Part shown: positions 41,201-49,252 of the stretch, in pieces | Numbering within the stretch: position 1 is the first letter of the stretch | Layout of the letters: the number at the start of each line of letters is the position of its first letter | Translations under genes and position numbers: made by a program | Assembly: GCF_008632455.1 (NCBI RefSeq) | Contig: NZ_CP043929.1 | Span: forward strand, 3,100,001 to 3,164,000 | DNA length: 64,000 bases | Source of the DNA: Methylomonas rhizoryzae | GTDB lineage: Bacteria > Pseudomonadota > Gammaproteobacteria > Methylococcales > Methylomonadaceae | Reading direction: 5' to 3' | Notes under the pieces: model-generated | The model's database searches: none | The model's input: the letters and a program-made list of their open reading frames with translations, nothing else | What the model was told of the DNA's origin: nothing

Positions 41201-41838
41201 CAAAACGATTCGAAATAATTGAATTTCAAAGCCAAACGAGTTAACTCCACATCGTTTTTGACTTTCAATTTGGAATACAAGCGGTATCGGTAAGTATTGA
41301 CCGTCTTATCGCTTAATGCCAAAGCCCCGGCGATTTCCTGAATACTTTTGCCCCTAAGTATCATTTGCGTCACTTCGGCTTCGCGTTGAGAGAGTTGAAA
41401 AAACGGGGAGATCTCTTCGCTTTCGATGGCTTCGAATACCAGATTACTGGCAACCTCTTGGCACAAATAACGTTTACCGTCCATCACCGTCCTGATTGCC
41501 GCCACCATTTCGCTGACCGGAGAAGCCTTGGAAACAAACCCACCTACCCCTAATTTCAGCAATTGGTGCGGCACCGGCCCACCGTTGTGTACCGACAAGC
41601 CAATGATTTTTACTTTAGGAAAGCGCATTAAAATTCGCCGGCACGCCTCGAAACCACCCATGCCCGGCATATTGACATCCATCAACACCACGTCCGGCAA
41701 GGTATCCTCGACCTGTTTCAACGCCTTTTCCCCGCAATCGCATACCGCAACCACAGAAATGTCCTCGACAGCGTTTAACAAAGCTTCGATACCACTTCTT
41801 ACCAATTCATGATCATCAACAAGCAGTACCCTAATCAT
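41200..41838 (-). CDS. uvrY: LuxR/NarL-family response regulator, GacA/UvrY type
   Basis: About 212 aa. Receiver domain with 'VLLVDDHELVRSGIEALLNA', phospho-Asp in 'LPDVVLMDVNMPGMGGFEAC' (about residue 54), and a C-terminal LuxR helix-turn-helix ('SQREAEVTQMILRGKSIQEI' then 'ALALSDKTVNTYRYRLYSKL'). The length and the 'MxRVLLVDDHELVRSG' start match GacA/UvrY/VarA, the regulator paired with BarA/GacS that activates csr small RNAs. No sensor kinase or csrB-like RNA is beside it. ATG 41838 gives the family start MIRVLLVDDHE. Confidence 0.9.
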   Translation of the reverse strand: MIRVLLVDDHELVRSGIEALLNAVEDISVVAVCDCGEKALKQVEDTLPDVVLMDVNMPGMGGFEACRRILMRFPKVKIIGLSVHNGGPVPHQLLKLGVGGFVSKASPVSEMVAAIRTVMDGKRYLCQEVASNLVFEAIESEEISPFFQLSQREAEVTQMILRGKSIQEIAGALALSDKTVNTYRYRLYSKLKVKNDVELTRLALKFNYFESF

Positions 41839-41995
41839 ACGTCCCAAGGTCCCTAATATTGGCTACAGTTTCCCAAATTTAACGGCATTTAGCAAAACTT
41901 CAAAGCCCTATCGCCCTGCCCCGTACCACGGAAATTCTCAGCCGCCCGCTTAAACGGTAAAATATAGCTTTTTCGCTTCGGAACTGTCTACCAAC

Positions 41996-43741
41996 ATGCG
42001 CACCTCACAATTTCCGCTCAGCACCGTCAAAGAAACACCCGCCGATGCCGAGATCGCCAGCCACAAACTCATGATCAGAGCCGGCTTGATCCGCAAATTG
42101 GCCGCCGGCATTTACACTTGGCTGCCGCTCGGCCTGCGCGTGTTGCGCAAGGTCGAACAAATCACCCGGGAAGAAATGACCAAAGCCGGCGCTTTAGAGT
42201 TGTTGATGCCCGCCCTGCAGCCCGCCGAACTATGGCAAGAAACCGGCCGCTGGGAAAAATACGGGCCGGAATTGGCCCGCCTGCAAGATAGACATCAACG
42301 GGATTTCTGCTTGGGCCCAACCCACGAAGAAATCATTACCGACATAGCCCGTAACGAGCTAAAAAGCTATAAGCAGCTGCCGGTTACTTATTATCAGATT
42401 CAAACCAAATTCCGCGACGAAATACGTCCCCGCTTCGGCGTGATGCGTTCGCGCGAATTCGTCATGAAAGACGCTTACTCGTTTCATTTGGACCAAGCGT
42501 CGCTGCAGCAAACCTACGACGTGATGTATCGAACCTACAGCAACATCTTTAAGCGCTTCGGCTTGAAATTCCGCGCGGTGATGGCCGACTCCGGCGCCAT
42601 CGGCGGCGCGGTATCCCATGAATTTCACGTTCTGGCCGATTCCGGCGAAGACGCCATTGCTTTTTCCGATGCCGGCGACTATGCCGCCAACGTCGAAAAA
42701 GCCCAAGTACACCGGCCGGTATTTAATCGCGCCCACCCCACCTTGGAAAAAACCGCCGTGGAAACCCCGGGCAAAAAAACCATCGCCGAAGTCAGCGAGT
42801 TTTTGCAGGTTCCCGCTAACAAAATCCTGAAAACACTTATGGTAGTCCGGCAAGATCTCGACACGAACACTTATCAGATGCGGGACTATTATTTAATGAT
42901 TCTTTTGCGAGGCGATCATGCACTCAATGAAATAAAACTTCAAAAAGCGATTGGTGATTTCCGCTTTGCGCATGACGAGGAGATCGAACAACAATTTGGC
43001 TGCCGTCCCGGCTACATCGGACCAGTATTTGAAGGACAGGAGTTTTTCCATGGACTAACTATTGCCGATTTCGCCGTTGAGAACATGAGCGACTTCGTCT
43101 GCGGCGCCAACCAGGCCGGCTACCACCTGACCGGTGTCAACTGGGATCGTGACCGCCCTTTACCCGACGATTGCTGGCACGACATCCGCCAAGTAGTCGA
43201 CGGCGACCCCAGCCCGGAGGGTAACGGCAAGCTGACCATCGCCCGTGGCATAGAGGTAGGCCATATTTTCCAGCTCGGCAGTAAATACAGCGAAGCGATG
43301 CAGGCGGCCGTGGTCAACGAAGCCGGCAAAAACCAAACCATGATCATGGGCTGCTACGGCATCGGCATCTCGCGCGTGGTGGCTGCGGCGATAGAACAAG
43401 GCCACGACGAACGCGGCATCATCTGGCCGAACGAATTGGCGCCGTTTCAAGTCGCGATTTGTCCGATGAATATGTACAAATCCGACCGCTTGATCGACAC
43501 CGTCGAAAAAATCTACAACGACCTGCTGGCGGCGGGAGTCGAGGTACTGCTGGACGACCGCAAAGTCCGGGCCGGTTTTATGTTCTCGGACATGGAATTG
43601 ATCGGCATTCCGCACCGTTTGGTGGTTGGCGACCGCGGCTTGGACAACGGTACCGTCGAATACCAAGGCCGCACGGATACCGAAAGCCAGGAAGTGCCGT
43701 TCGACCACATCGTCGATTTTATCAAGCAGAAACTGGCCTGA
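41996..43741 (+). CDS. proS: Prolyl-tRNA synthetase
   Basis: Class II synthetase, bacterial type with an inserted editing domain; 581 aa (E. coli 572). N-terminal 'MRTSQFPLSTVKETPADAEI', 'SHKLMIRAGLIRKLAAGIYT', motif 2 'YYQIQTKFRDEIRPRFGVMR', insertion domain about residues 225-410 and motif 3 'MIMGCYGIGISRVVAAAIEQ' (about 450-469), then the anticodon-binding domain. The part at about 42840-43090, inside the editing domain, is less GC-rich and uses different codons from the rest. The reading frame is intact and the key residues look normal. Confidence 0.95.
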   Translation: MRTSQFPLSTVKETPADAEIASHKLMIRAGLIRKLAAGIYTWLPLGLRVLRKVEQITREEMTKAGALELLMPALQPAELWQETGRWEKYGPELARLQDRHQRDFCLGPTHEEIITDIARNELKSYKQLPVTYYQIQTKFRDEIRPRFGVMRSREFVMKDAYSFHLDQASLQQTYDVMYRTYSNIFKRFGLKFRAVMADSGAIGGAVSHEFHVLADSGEDAIAFSDAGDYAANVEKAQVHRPVFNRAHPTLEKTAVETPGKKTIAEVSEFLQVPANKILKTLMVVRQDLDTNTYQMRDYYLMILLRGDHALNEIKLQKAIGDFRFAHDEEIEQQFGCRPGYIGPVFEGQEFFHGLTIADFAVENMSDFVCGANQAGYHLTGVNWDRDRPLPDDCWHDIRQVVDGDPSPEGNGKLTIARGIEVGHIFQLGSKYSEAMQAAVVNEAGKNQTMIMGCYGIGISRVVAAAIEQGHDERGIIWPNELAPFQVAICPMNMYKSDRLIDTVEKIYNDLLAAGVEVLLDDRKVRAGFMFSDMELIGIPHRLVVGDRGLDNGTVEYQGRTDTESQEVPFDHIVDFIKQKLA

Positions 43742-43801
43742 CGTCAGCGCCCTTTCGAGCAGGACTACGAAGGGGCCGTATTATTTTCAGAAGGTATATC
43801 A

Positions 43802-44017
43802 ATGTCTACAGCTTGGGCCGGCGGTGCGGACGCCATCGCCGAACGCATGGAAAAAATGACCGAGCTTTTCGTGGCCGAAACCCGCAAGAATATGTACAGC
43901 GGCGTTTCGGCCACGCACTGCGAAGAATGCGGAGAGCCGATACCGGAAGCGCGCCGTCAAGCAATCGCTTGTAAATATTGCCTGACGTGCCAGACTGCAT
44001 TGGAAAAAGGCGGTTGA
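43802..44017 (+). CDS. DksA/TraR-family C4 zinc-finger protein
   Basis: A 71-aa protein with one C4-type zinc finger: 'CEECGEPIPEARRQAIACKY' with a following 'CLTC', i.e. C-x2-C-x17-C-x2-C (about residues 39-62). This is the short TraR/YbiI type rather than full DksA. The N-terminus (AIAERMEKMTELFVAETRKN) is helical, as in TraR. An AGAAGG Shine-Dalgarno precedes ATG 43802. It follows proS by 60 bp. Small TraR-like proteins can bind RNA polymerase; function here is untested. Confidence 0.88.
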   Translation: MSTAWAGGADAIAERMEKMTELFVAETRKNMYSGVSATHCEECGEPIPEARRQAIACKYCLTCQTALEKGG

Positions 44018-44048
44018 CGCTCCGTCCCCGCCACATGCAGTCGCCCCA

Positions 44049-44068
44049 ACCCCTTTAACCTAAGGGGT
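44049..44068. terminator. Hairpin between convergent genes
   Basis: ACCCCTT-TAACCT-AAGGGGT: a perfect 7-bp stem at 44049-44055/44062-44068, overlapping the minus-strand TAG stop of the dehydrogenase gene. No U-tract, so weak or bidirectional. Confidence 0.45.
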
Positions 44069-45019
44069 CAACACGATTTTTCTAACGCCGGGTTCAGCCG
44101 CGCGGGCAAAGGCTTGCCGTCCTTGTTGCAACGAATAGCAACCGTCTATCATGCTTTGCACCGGCAGGGTACGCCGTGCCAAGCACTGCACCGCCAAATC
44201 CATAGGTCCGCAACGAGAGCCGAGCAGCCTGATCTCGTTGACCACCAAAGGACTCAAGTCGACAGCCTCGCCGCCGGCAAAGGTACTTTTCAACAGCAAT
44301 ATTCCGCGCGGCTGCAAGAGGCGTAGCGCTTGCCGCAACCCTTCCGGGCTGCCGCTCGCGTCTACCACGCATGTTTGGCTGCAATCGTCCGGATCGCTGA
44401 CCAACACGGTGTCCAATTGCCAGCTTTTCGGCAACGCCAGCGACGCTTCGTTCCTGCCCGCAACTGTCAGGCTATATCCAGCCTCGGCCAACACCCAGGC
44501 AATCAACAAACCCAAGCGTCCGGGGCCCAAGACTAGAACACGCTCGACGTCCAACCCGTCAAGCTGCTGCAAGACGCGTAAGGCCGCTGCCAACGGCTCG
44601 GCAAATACGGCCTCCAGGTCCGGCACGCTTTCGGGTAACGCATACAGATTGACCACCGGCAAACTGAAATAGTCGGCGAAAACCCCGTCTTTACCGCGTA
44701 TCCCCAACACCCGCCGCTGCCGGCAATGTTCGGGACACGCGGTTCGGCAAGCTTGGCATTGCCGGCAGCCGATATTGATAGCACCGACCACTCGCTGACC
44801 GACCCAATCCCGATGTTCGGGATCTCGCACTTGTTCGACCACGCCGACAAACTCGTGCCCCGGCACGCCCTTAAACCCGGCGTATCCGCGGCAGAGTTCC
44901 AAATCGGTCGCACAAATGCCCGTCAACAAAGGCCTGATCAAGGCTTCTCCCGGCTGTAACCAGGGCTGTGCAAGATCGCGACGAAACGACAAGCCTTGTT
45001 CCAAATATAATCCGCGCAT
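44060..45019 (-). CDS. Zinc-type alcohol dehydrogenase (MDR superfamily)
   Basis: A 319-aa medium-chain dehydrogenase. Catalytic-zinc Cys in 'LLTGICATDLELCRGYAGFK', His-Glu in 'GVPGHEFVGVVEQ', structural-zinc Cys set 'CRQCQACRTACPEHCRQR' (about residues 86-103), and an NAD(P) loop 'VLVLGPGRLGLLIAWVLAEA' (about 164-183). It lacks the usual second half of some larger members but is complete in domains. It resembles threonine/sorbitol dehydrogenase-like enzymes of unknown substrate. It is divergent from the adenylate-forming enzyme gene at 45108 with 88 bp between the starts, so shared regulation is possible. Confidence 0.85.
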   Translation of the reverse strand: MRGLYLEQGLSFRRDLAQPWLQPGEALIRPLLTGICATDLELCRGYAGFKGVPGHEFVGVVEQVRDPEHRDWVGQRVVGAINIGCRQCQACRTACPEHCRQRRVLGIRGKDGVFADYFSLPVVNLYALPESVPDLEAVFAEPLAAALRVLQQLDGLDVERVLVLGPGRLGLLIAWVLAEAGYSLTVAGRNEASLALPKSWQLDTVLVSDPDDCSQTCVVDASGSPEGLRQALRLLQPRGILLLKSTFAGGEAVDLSPLVVNEIRLLGSRCGPMDLAVQCLARRTLPVQSMIDGCYSLQQGRQAFARAAEPGVRKIVLTP

Positions 45020-45107
45020 GGTTAAGCTAACTCCGCGCCGGCGTAAATGGCGCCCTAAAACGGCGTAAACCGGCTACATTAGTATTTTTATCGAAAGCAT
45101 ACGACCT

Positions 45108-46616
45108 ATGAGCCCTAGCAAACCCGACTCAACTTGTGACGCACTGGACCAATTCCTGGCTACGCCTCTGGACGCATGGTTTGCCGGGCGTCCGCCCGAA
45201 CAAGCCGAACCAATAAACTTGGATCTGTTTCGGCGTTGTGCGACCCAGGTCCCAGCCTATCGGGATTTTCTCACTCGCCACGGCGTTCAGCCAGAGGCAA
45301 TCCGCACGGCACAAGATTTTCACCGGTTGCCGTTAATGGGCAAACAAGACTACATGCACGCTTATCCCTTGCCGCAACGTTGTTTAGGCGGCAGTTTGGC
45401 CGGTTCCGACCGCATCGCCGTCTCTTCGGGTTCCACCGGCTCACCGACGTTTTGGCCACGCTCGGCCGCCTTCGAGGCAGACGTCGCGGTACGATTCGAA
45501 CAAGTATTCGCCGACAGTTTCCAGGCCGGCCGGCGTAGCACCTTAGCTATAGTCTGCTTCGCGCTGGGCAACTGGGTAGGCGGCTTGTTCACCACTTCGT
45601 GCTGCTGGCATTTGGCGCGCAAAGGTTATCCGCTGTTAGTCGCCACGCCGGGCAACAACAAAGCCGAAATCTTTCGGGTCGTGCGCGAACTGGCGCCGCA
45701 GTTCGAACAATTGGTGCTGTTGGGATATCCGCCGTTCATCAAAGACGTCGTCGATGCCGGCACCGTGGAAGGCATTCGTTGGAGCGACTACCAACCCAAG
45801 CTGGTGTTCGCCGGCGAGGTATTCAGCGAAGAATGGCGCAACCTGGTCTACGCGCGCATCGGAGCCAAGCAACCTTGTTTCGATTCAGCCTCGCTCTACG
45901 GCACGGCCGACGGCGGGGTACTGGGCAACGAAACCCCGTTTAGCATCGCGATCAGGCGCTGGCTGGCCAACAATCCGCAGGCTGCGCGGGATCTGTTCGG
46001 CGAATCCCGTTTGCCGACGTTGGTACAGTTCGACCCGTGCAGCCGCTATTTTGAAACTGCTGAGGGCACCTTGGTCGTCAGCGGCGAGAACAGCGTGCCT
46101 TTGCTGCGCTACCACATCGCCGACAAGGGCGGAGTGATCCAATTTCCCGAGATGTGGACGTTTTTACGCGCTCAGGGAGTAAACACTTGCGCCGATCTGG
46201 AGTTGCCGACCGACTACACGCCGCGTTCTTTGCCCTTCGTATTCGTGTTCGGTCGCGCCGACTTTACCGTATCGTTTTACGGCGCCAATATTTATCCGGA
46301 AAACGTCACAGTCGGCTTGGAACAAGGGGAAATACCCGGTTGGACCAGCGGCAAATTTGTATTGGAGGTAAAAGAAGACGCGGAAGGCGACAAATTATTA
46401 CATGTCGCAGTGGAGTTGTTGCCGGCTGTGCAAGCCGATCCGACACTGGCGGCAACGATAGCCGAGTCCGTAAAAATTCAATTGCTGCGCCTGAACAGCG
46501 AATTTGCCAACTACACGCCGCCGGAGCGGCAAATGCCTGAGGTAACTTTACACAACTTTTCCGACCCGGAATATTTTCCGGCCGGCGTTAAACATCGTTA
46601 TACGCGAAAATCCTAA
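45108..46616 (+). CDS. Adenylate-forming enzyme, coenzyme F390 synthetase/PaaK-like
   Basis: A 502-aa AMP-binding protein. The P-loop-like core motif is 'AVSSGSTGSPTFWPRSAAFE' (about residues 104-123), followed by 'GYPPFIKDVVDAG', 'LYGTADGGVLGNETPFSIAI' and 'FGRADFTVSFYGANIYPENV' near the C-terminal domain. This pattern fits the F390-synthetase/phenylacetate-CoA ligase branch, where the second lobe is short. The true substrate (an acid, or a deazaflavin) cannot be told. It is divergent from a zinc-type dehydrogenase gene. F420 synthesis genes are not in this window. Confidence 0.78.
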   Translation: MSPSKPDSTCDALDQFLATPLDAWFAGRPPEQAEPINLDLFRRCATQVPAYRDFLTRHGVQPEAIRTAQDFHRLPLMGKQDYMHAYPLPQRCLGGSLAGSDRIAVSSGSTGSPTFWPRSAAFEADVAVRFEQVFADSFQAGRRSTLAIVCFALGNWVGGLFTTSCCWHLARKGYPLLVATPGNNKAEIFRVVRELAPQFEQLVLLGYPPFIKDVVDAGTVEGIRWSDYQPKLVFAGEVFSEEWRNLVYARIGAKQPCFDSASLYGTADGGVLGNETPFSIAIRRWLANNPQAARDLFGESRLPTLVQFDPCSRYFETAEGTLVVSGENSVPLLRYHIADKGGVIQFPEMWTFLRAQGVNTCADLELPTDYTPRSLPFVFVFGRADFTVSFYGANIYPENVTVGLEQGEIPGWTSGKFVLEVKEDAEGDKLLHVAVELLPAVQADPTLAATIAESVKIQLLRLNSEFANYTPPERQMPEVTLHNFSDPEYFPAGVKHRYTRKS

Positions 46617-46635
46617 AATCGGGAGGTCGTATGGC

Positions 46636-46669
46636 GTTTGCCGGCAGTTGCGCGCAACTGCCGGCAAAC
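46636..46669. terminator. Perfect 34-nt palindrome, bidirectional terminator
   Basis: GTTTGCCGGCAGTTG - CGCG - CAACTGCCGGCAAAC: a 15-bp stem without mismatch, with the loop itself self-complementary. It lies between the convergent adenylate-forming gene and the globin gene. No long U-tract; strength comes from the stem. Confidence 0.8.
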
Positions 46670-46678
46670 CTCCCCGAG

Positions 46679-47059
46679 TTATTTACCCAATATTTCCGGA
46701 CGCGTGGTTTCTACCAGGGCAGCCGCTTCGGCAATCAATTCTGCGGGAACGTTCAGCTCTTGCAAGGTAGCCCCCAGGTGCTCCATAACGATGTCGAAAT
46801 GCGAGTCGTTCAGACCCATTTTCACCAGACGCGCGTGCCCATCGCGCAACGAACGGCCGCTGTAGTTATTCGGCCCGCCCATTGCAACCGTCATGAACGC
46901 TTTGAGGTGTTCGACTTGTTTCGCCATATCGGTTTTGTCGAAAAAGCGGTTGATGCGGTAGTCGTCCAACACTTTATGGTAGAACACGTCCACCGCCGCG
47001 TTAACCGCCGCTACACCACCGATACGCTCGAACAACGAGTCTTGCGCTACTTCACTCAT
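46679..47059 (-). CDS. Truncated hemoglobin, group I
   Basis: A 126-aa 2-on-2 globin. Landmarks: 'SLFERIGGVAAVNAAVDVFY' (helix A/B with Tyr27 at B10), 'FFDKTDMAKQVEHLKAFMTV', 'GGPNNYSGRSLRDGHARLVK' with the proximal heme His75, and a C-terminal helix ending ETTRPEILGK. The length and the 'GGP..YSGR.....H' pattern are of group I (TrHbN). Such globins detoxify NO or bind O2; in methanotrophs an O2-related role is possible (inference). An AGAGGGTAAGT Shine-Dalgarno is seen before the ATG. Confidence 0.93.
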   Translation of the reverse strand: MSEVAQDSLFERIGGVAAVNAAVDVFYHKVLDDYRINRFFDKTDMAKQVEHLKAFMTVAMGGPNNYSGRSLRDGHARLVKMGLNDSHFDIVMEHLGATLQELNVPAELIAEAAALVETTRPEILGK

Positions 47060-47263
47060 ACTTACCCTCTAAAATTATTGTTATCGTTAAAGTGAAACTC
47101 GTCCCGCTCAACGTCAAAAAATTCTTAAACGCCACGGACGAATTGGTGCGGCTACGCCGGTAAGCCATTGATAGGCAACCCGGCGTAATCGGGAGGGCAT
47201 GATACTGCAAAACGATTTCGACCCAAAACCATTTTCACAGTATTGAAAATAAAATCCGGGCGA

Positions 47264-48535
47264 TTAACGAATCGTCGCCAAACCACCCAGGTAAGGGCGT
47301 AATGCTTCGGGTACGCTAATCGAACCATCCGCGTTCTGGTAATTTTCCAGCACGGCGATCAAGGTTCGCCCGGCGGCCAACCCAGAGCCATTCAAGGTAT
47401 GCACCAATTCCGGTTTACCGCTTGCCGGATTGCGCCAGCGCGCTTGCAGGCGGCGGGCTTGGAAATCCTTGAAGTTGCTGCAGGACGATATTTCCCGGTA
47501 TTTTTGCTGACCGGGCAACCAGACTTCCAAATCGTAGGTTTTAGCGGAAGAAAACCCGGTATCTCCAGCGCACAGCAATACCTTGCGGTAAGGAAGATTC
47601 AACTTGCGCAAAATCGCTTCCGCATGTCCTGTCAGTTCTTCGTGAGCGCTTTCAGACTGCTCAGGCGTCGTGATCTGTACCAGTTCCACTTTCTCAAACT
47701 GGTGCTGACGTATCATGCCACGCACATCGCTGCCGTAAGCACCGGCTTCACTGCGAAAACACGGAGTGTGGCAGACAAATTTCAAAGGCATCTGTTTGGC
47801 GTCGACGATTACATCCCTAACAATATTGGTCACCGGTACTTCGGCGGTCGGGATCAGGTAAAAAGTCGGGTCGTTCTTGACCGTGAACAAATCCGCTTCG
47901 AACTTGGGCAACTGTCCTGTACCGCGCAAGCTGTCGGCGTTAGCCATAAACGGCACGTAGGTTTCCTGATAGCCGTGTTCGTTGACATGAGTATCCAGCA
48001 TCAGCTGAATAATCGCGCGCTGCAAGGTGGCTAATGGTCCGGCCAACACGACAAAGCGGGCGCTGGCAATCTTGGCCCCCAACTCGAAATTCATCCCTAA
48101 AGGCTCGCCTAAATCGACGTGATCTTTCGGCTGAAAATCGAACTGCGGCAATTCGCCCCAGCGACTGACTTCTATATTGTCTTGCTCGCTGTTACCGTCC
48201 GGCACCGAGACGTCCAATATGTTGGGAATGCCTTCCATCAGCGCATTCAAGCGGTTTTGCAGGTCAGCCAATTCCGATTCGGCGGCTTTTAACTGATCGC
48301 CCAAGTCCTGCACCTGATCCAACAAGGGTTGTATATCTTCGCCTTTGGCTTTGGCTTGGCCTATCGCTTTGGAACGGCTGTTGCGTTCGTTCTGTAAGTC
48401 CTGGGTTTTAACTTGAATGTCCTTACGGCGCGTTTCTAACGCCAAATACGCGTCGGCTTGGAACGCGAACTTGCGGCGTGCCAATTGTTGTTGAACCTGT
48501 TCCAGTTCGCTACGGAATAAACGAGGGTCTAGCAT
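47264..48535 (-). CDS. serS: Seryl-tRNA synthetase
   Basis: Class II synthetase of 423 aa (E. coli 430). N-terminal long antiparallel coiled coil (residues about 30-105; 'RRKDIQVKTQDLQNERNSRS', 'LLDQVQDLGDQLKAAESELA') binds the tRNA-Ser long arm. The catalytic core has 'ETYVPFMANADSLRGTGQLP', 'YLIPTAEVPVTNIVRDVIVD', motif 2 'CFRSEAGAYGSDVRGMIRQH' and motif 3 'VHTLNGSGLAAGRTLIAVLE'. It also charges selenocysteine tRNA where present. It is followed by a 204-bp gap to the globin gene. Confidence 0.97.
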   Translation of the reverse strand: MLDPRLFRSELEQVQQQLARRKFAFQADAYLALETRRKDIQVKTQDLQNERNSRSKAIGQAKAKGEDIQPLLDQVQDLGDQLKAAESELADLQNRLNALMEGIPNILDVSVPDGNSEQDNIEVSRWGELPQFDFQPKDHVDLGEPLGMNFELGAKIASARFVVLAGPLATLQRAIIQLMLDTHVNEHGYQETYVPFMANADSLRGTGQLPKFEADLFTVKNDPTFYLIPTAEVPVTNIVRDVIVDAKQMPLKFVCHTPCFRSEAGAYGSDVRGMIRQHQFEKVELVQITTPEQSESAHEELTGHAEAILRKLNLPYRKVLLCAGDTGFSSAKTYDLEVWLPGQQKYREISSCSNFKDFQARRLQARWRNPASGKPELVHTLNGSGLAAGRTLIAVLENYQNADGSISVPEALRPYLGGLATIR

Positions 48536-48615
48536 GAGTCTGATTGAGTAATTGAAAAAACTAATCGGCGCGCACTAGCACACCGAGCTTGACGAATCCC
48601 GGCTTAAACCGGCGT

Positions 48616-49161
48616 TCAGTATCGAAAAAAATGTTCGCGGTAATATTTCAACTCGGCGATGGATTCCAAAATATCATCCAAAGCCTTATGCGATGCCTGT
48701 TTACGCAAGCCGTCTTTAAGATGCGGCGCCCAGCGCCCGACCAACTCCTTTACCGTCGACACGTCTAAATTGCGATAGTGAAAGAAAGTTTCCAATTTCG
48801 GCATATAGCGGTATAAAAACCGCCGGTCCTGACAAATACTATTGCCGCACATCGGCGACGCGCGGGCCGGCAACCATTGCTCCAAAAACGCTAGAGTTTG
48901 TGCTTCGGCGCTTGCGTCGTCGAATTGCGATTCCCTAACGCGTTGAATCAAACCGGATTCGCCGTGATGCTTTTGGTTCCAATCGTCCATAGCCGCCAAG
49001 GCTTCTTCCGCTCGATGCACGGCCAACACCGGGCCTTCCGCTAAAATATTCAATTGCTTGTCGGTCACTATCGTGGCAATTTCGATGATCAGGTCATTGT
49101 CCGGATCCAACCCGGTCATCTCCAGGTCTATCCATATCAGGTTGTCAGCATCCCGAGCCAT
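48616..49161 (-). CDS. orn: Oligoribonuclease
   Basis: 3'-5' exoribonuclease that degrades dinucleotides, including pGpG from cyclic-di-GMP turnover; 181 aa as in E. coli. DEDDh motifs: 'LIWIDLEMTGLDPDNDLIIE' (Asp12/Glu14 type), 'CGNSICQDRRFLYRYMPKLE' and 'HKALDDILESIAELKYYREH'. It pairs functionally with the GGDEF/EAL protein by clearing pGpG. It is divergent from the M48 peptidase gene, matching the orn/rsgA neighbourhood of other gammaproteobacteria. Confidence 0.97.
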   Translation of the reverse strand: MARDADNLIWIDLEMTGLDPDNDLIIEIATIVTDKQLNILAEGPVLAVHRAEEALAAMDDWNQKHHGESGLIQRVRESQFDDASAEAQTLAFLEQWLPARASPMCGNSICQDRRFLYRYMPKLETFFHYRNLDVSTVKELVGRWAPHLKDGLRKQASHKALDDILESIAELKYYREHFFRY

Positions 49162-49252
49162 TTTTTTCCTTTACTTATTTTGATGTTGCGGCAAATTGTA
49201 GCATTAGCTAATCTGTGCCGCTAATCGCAACCCTACAATCGTATATAGCTTA

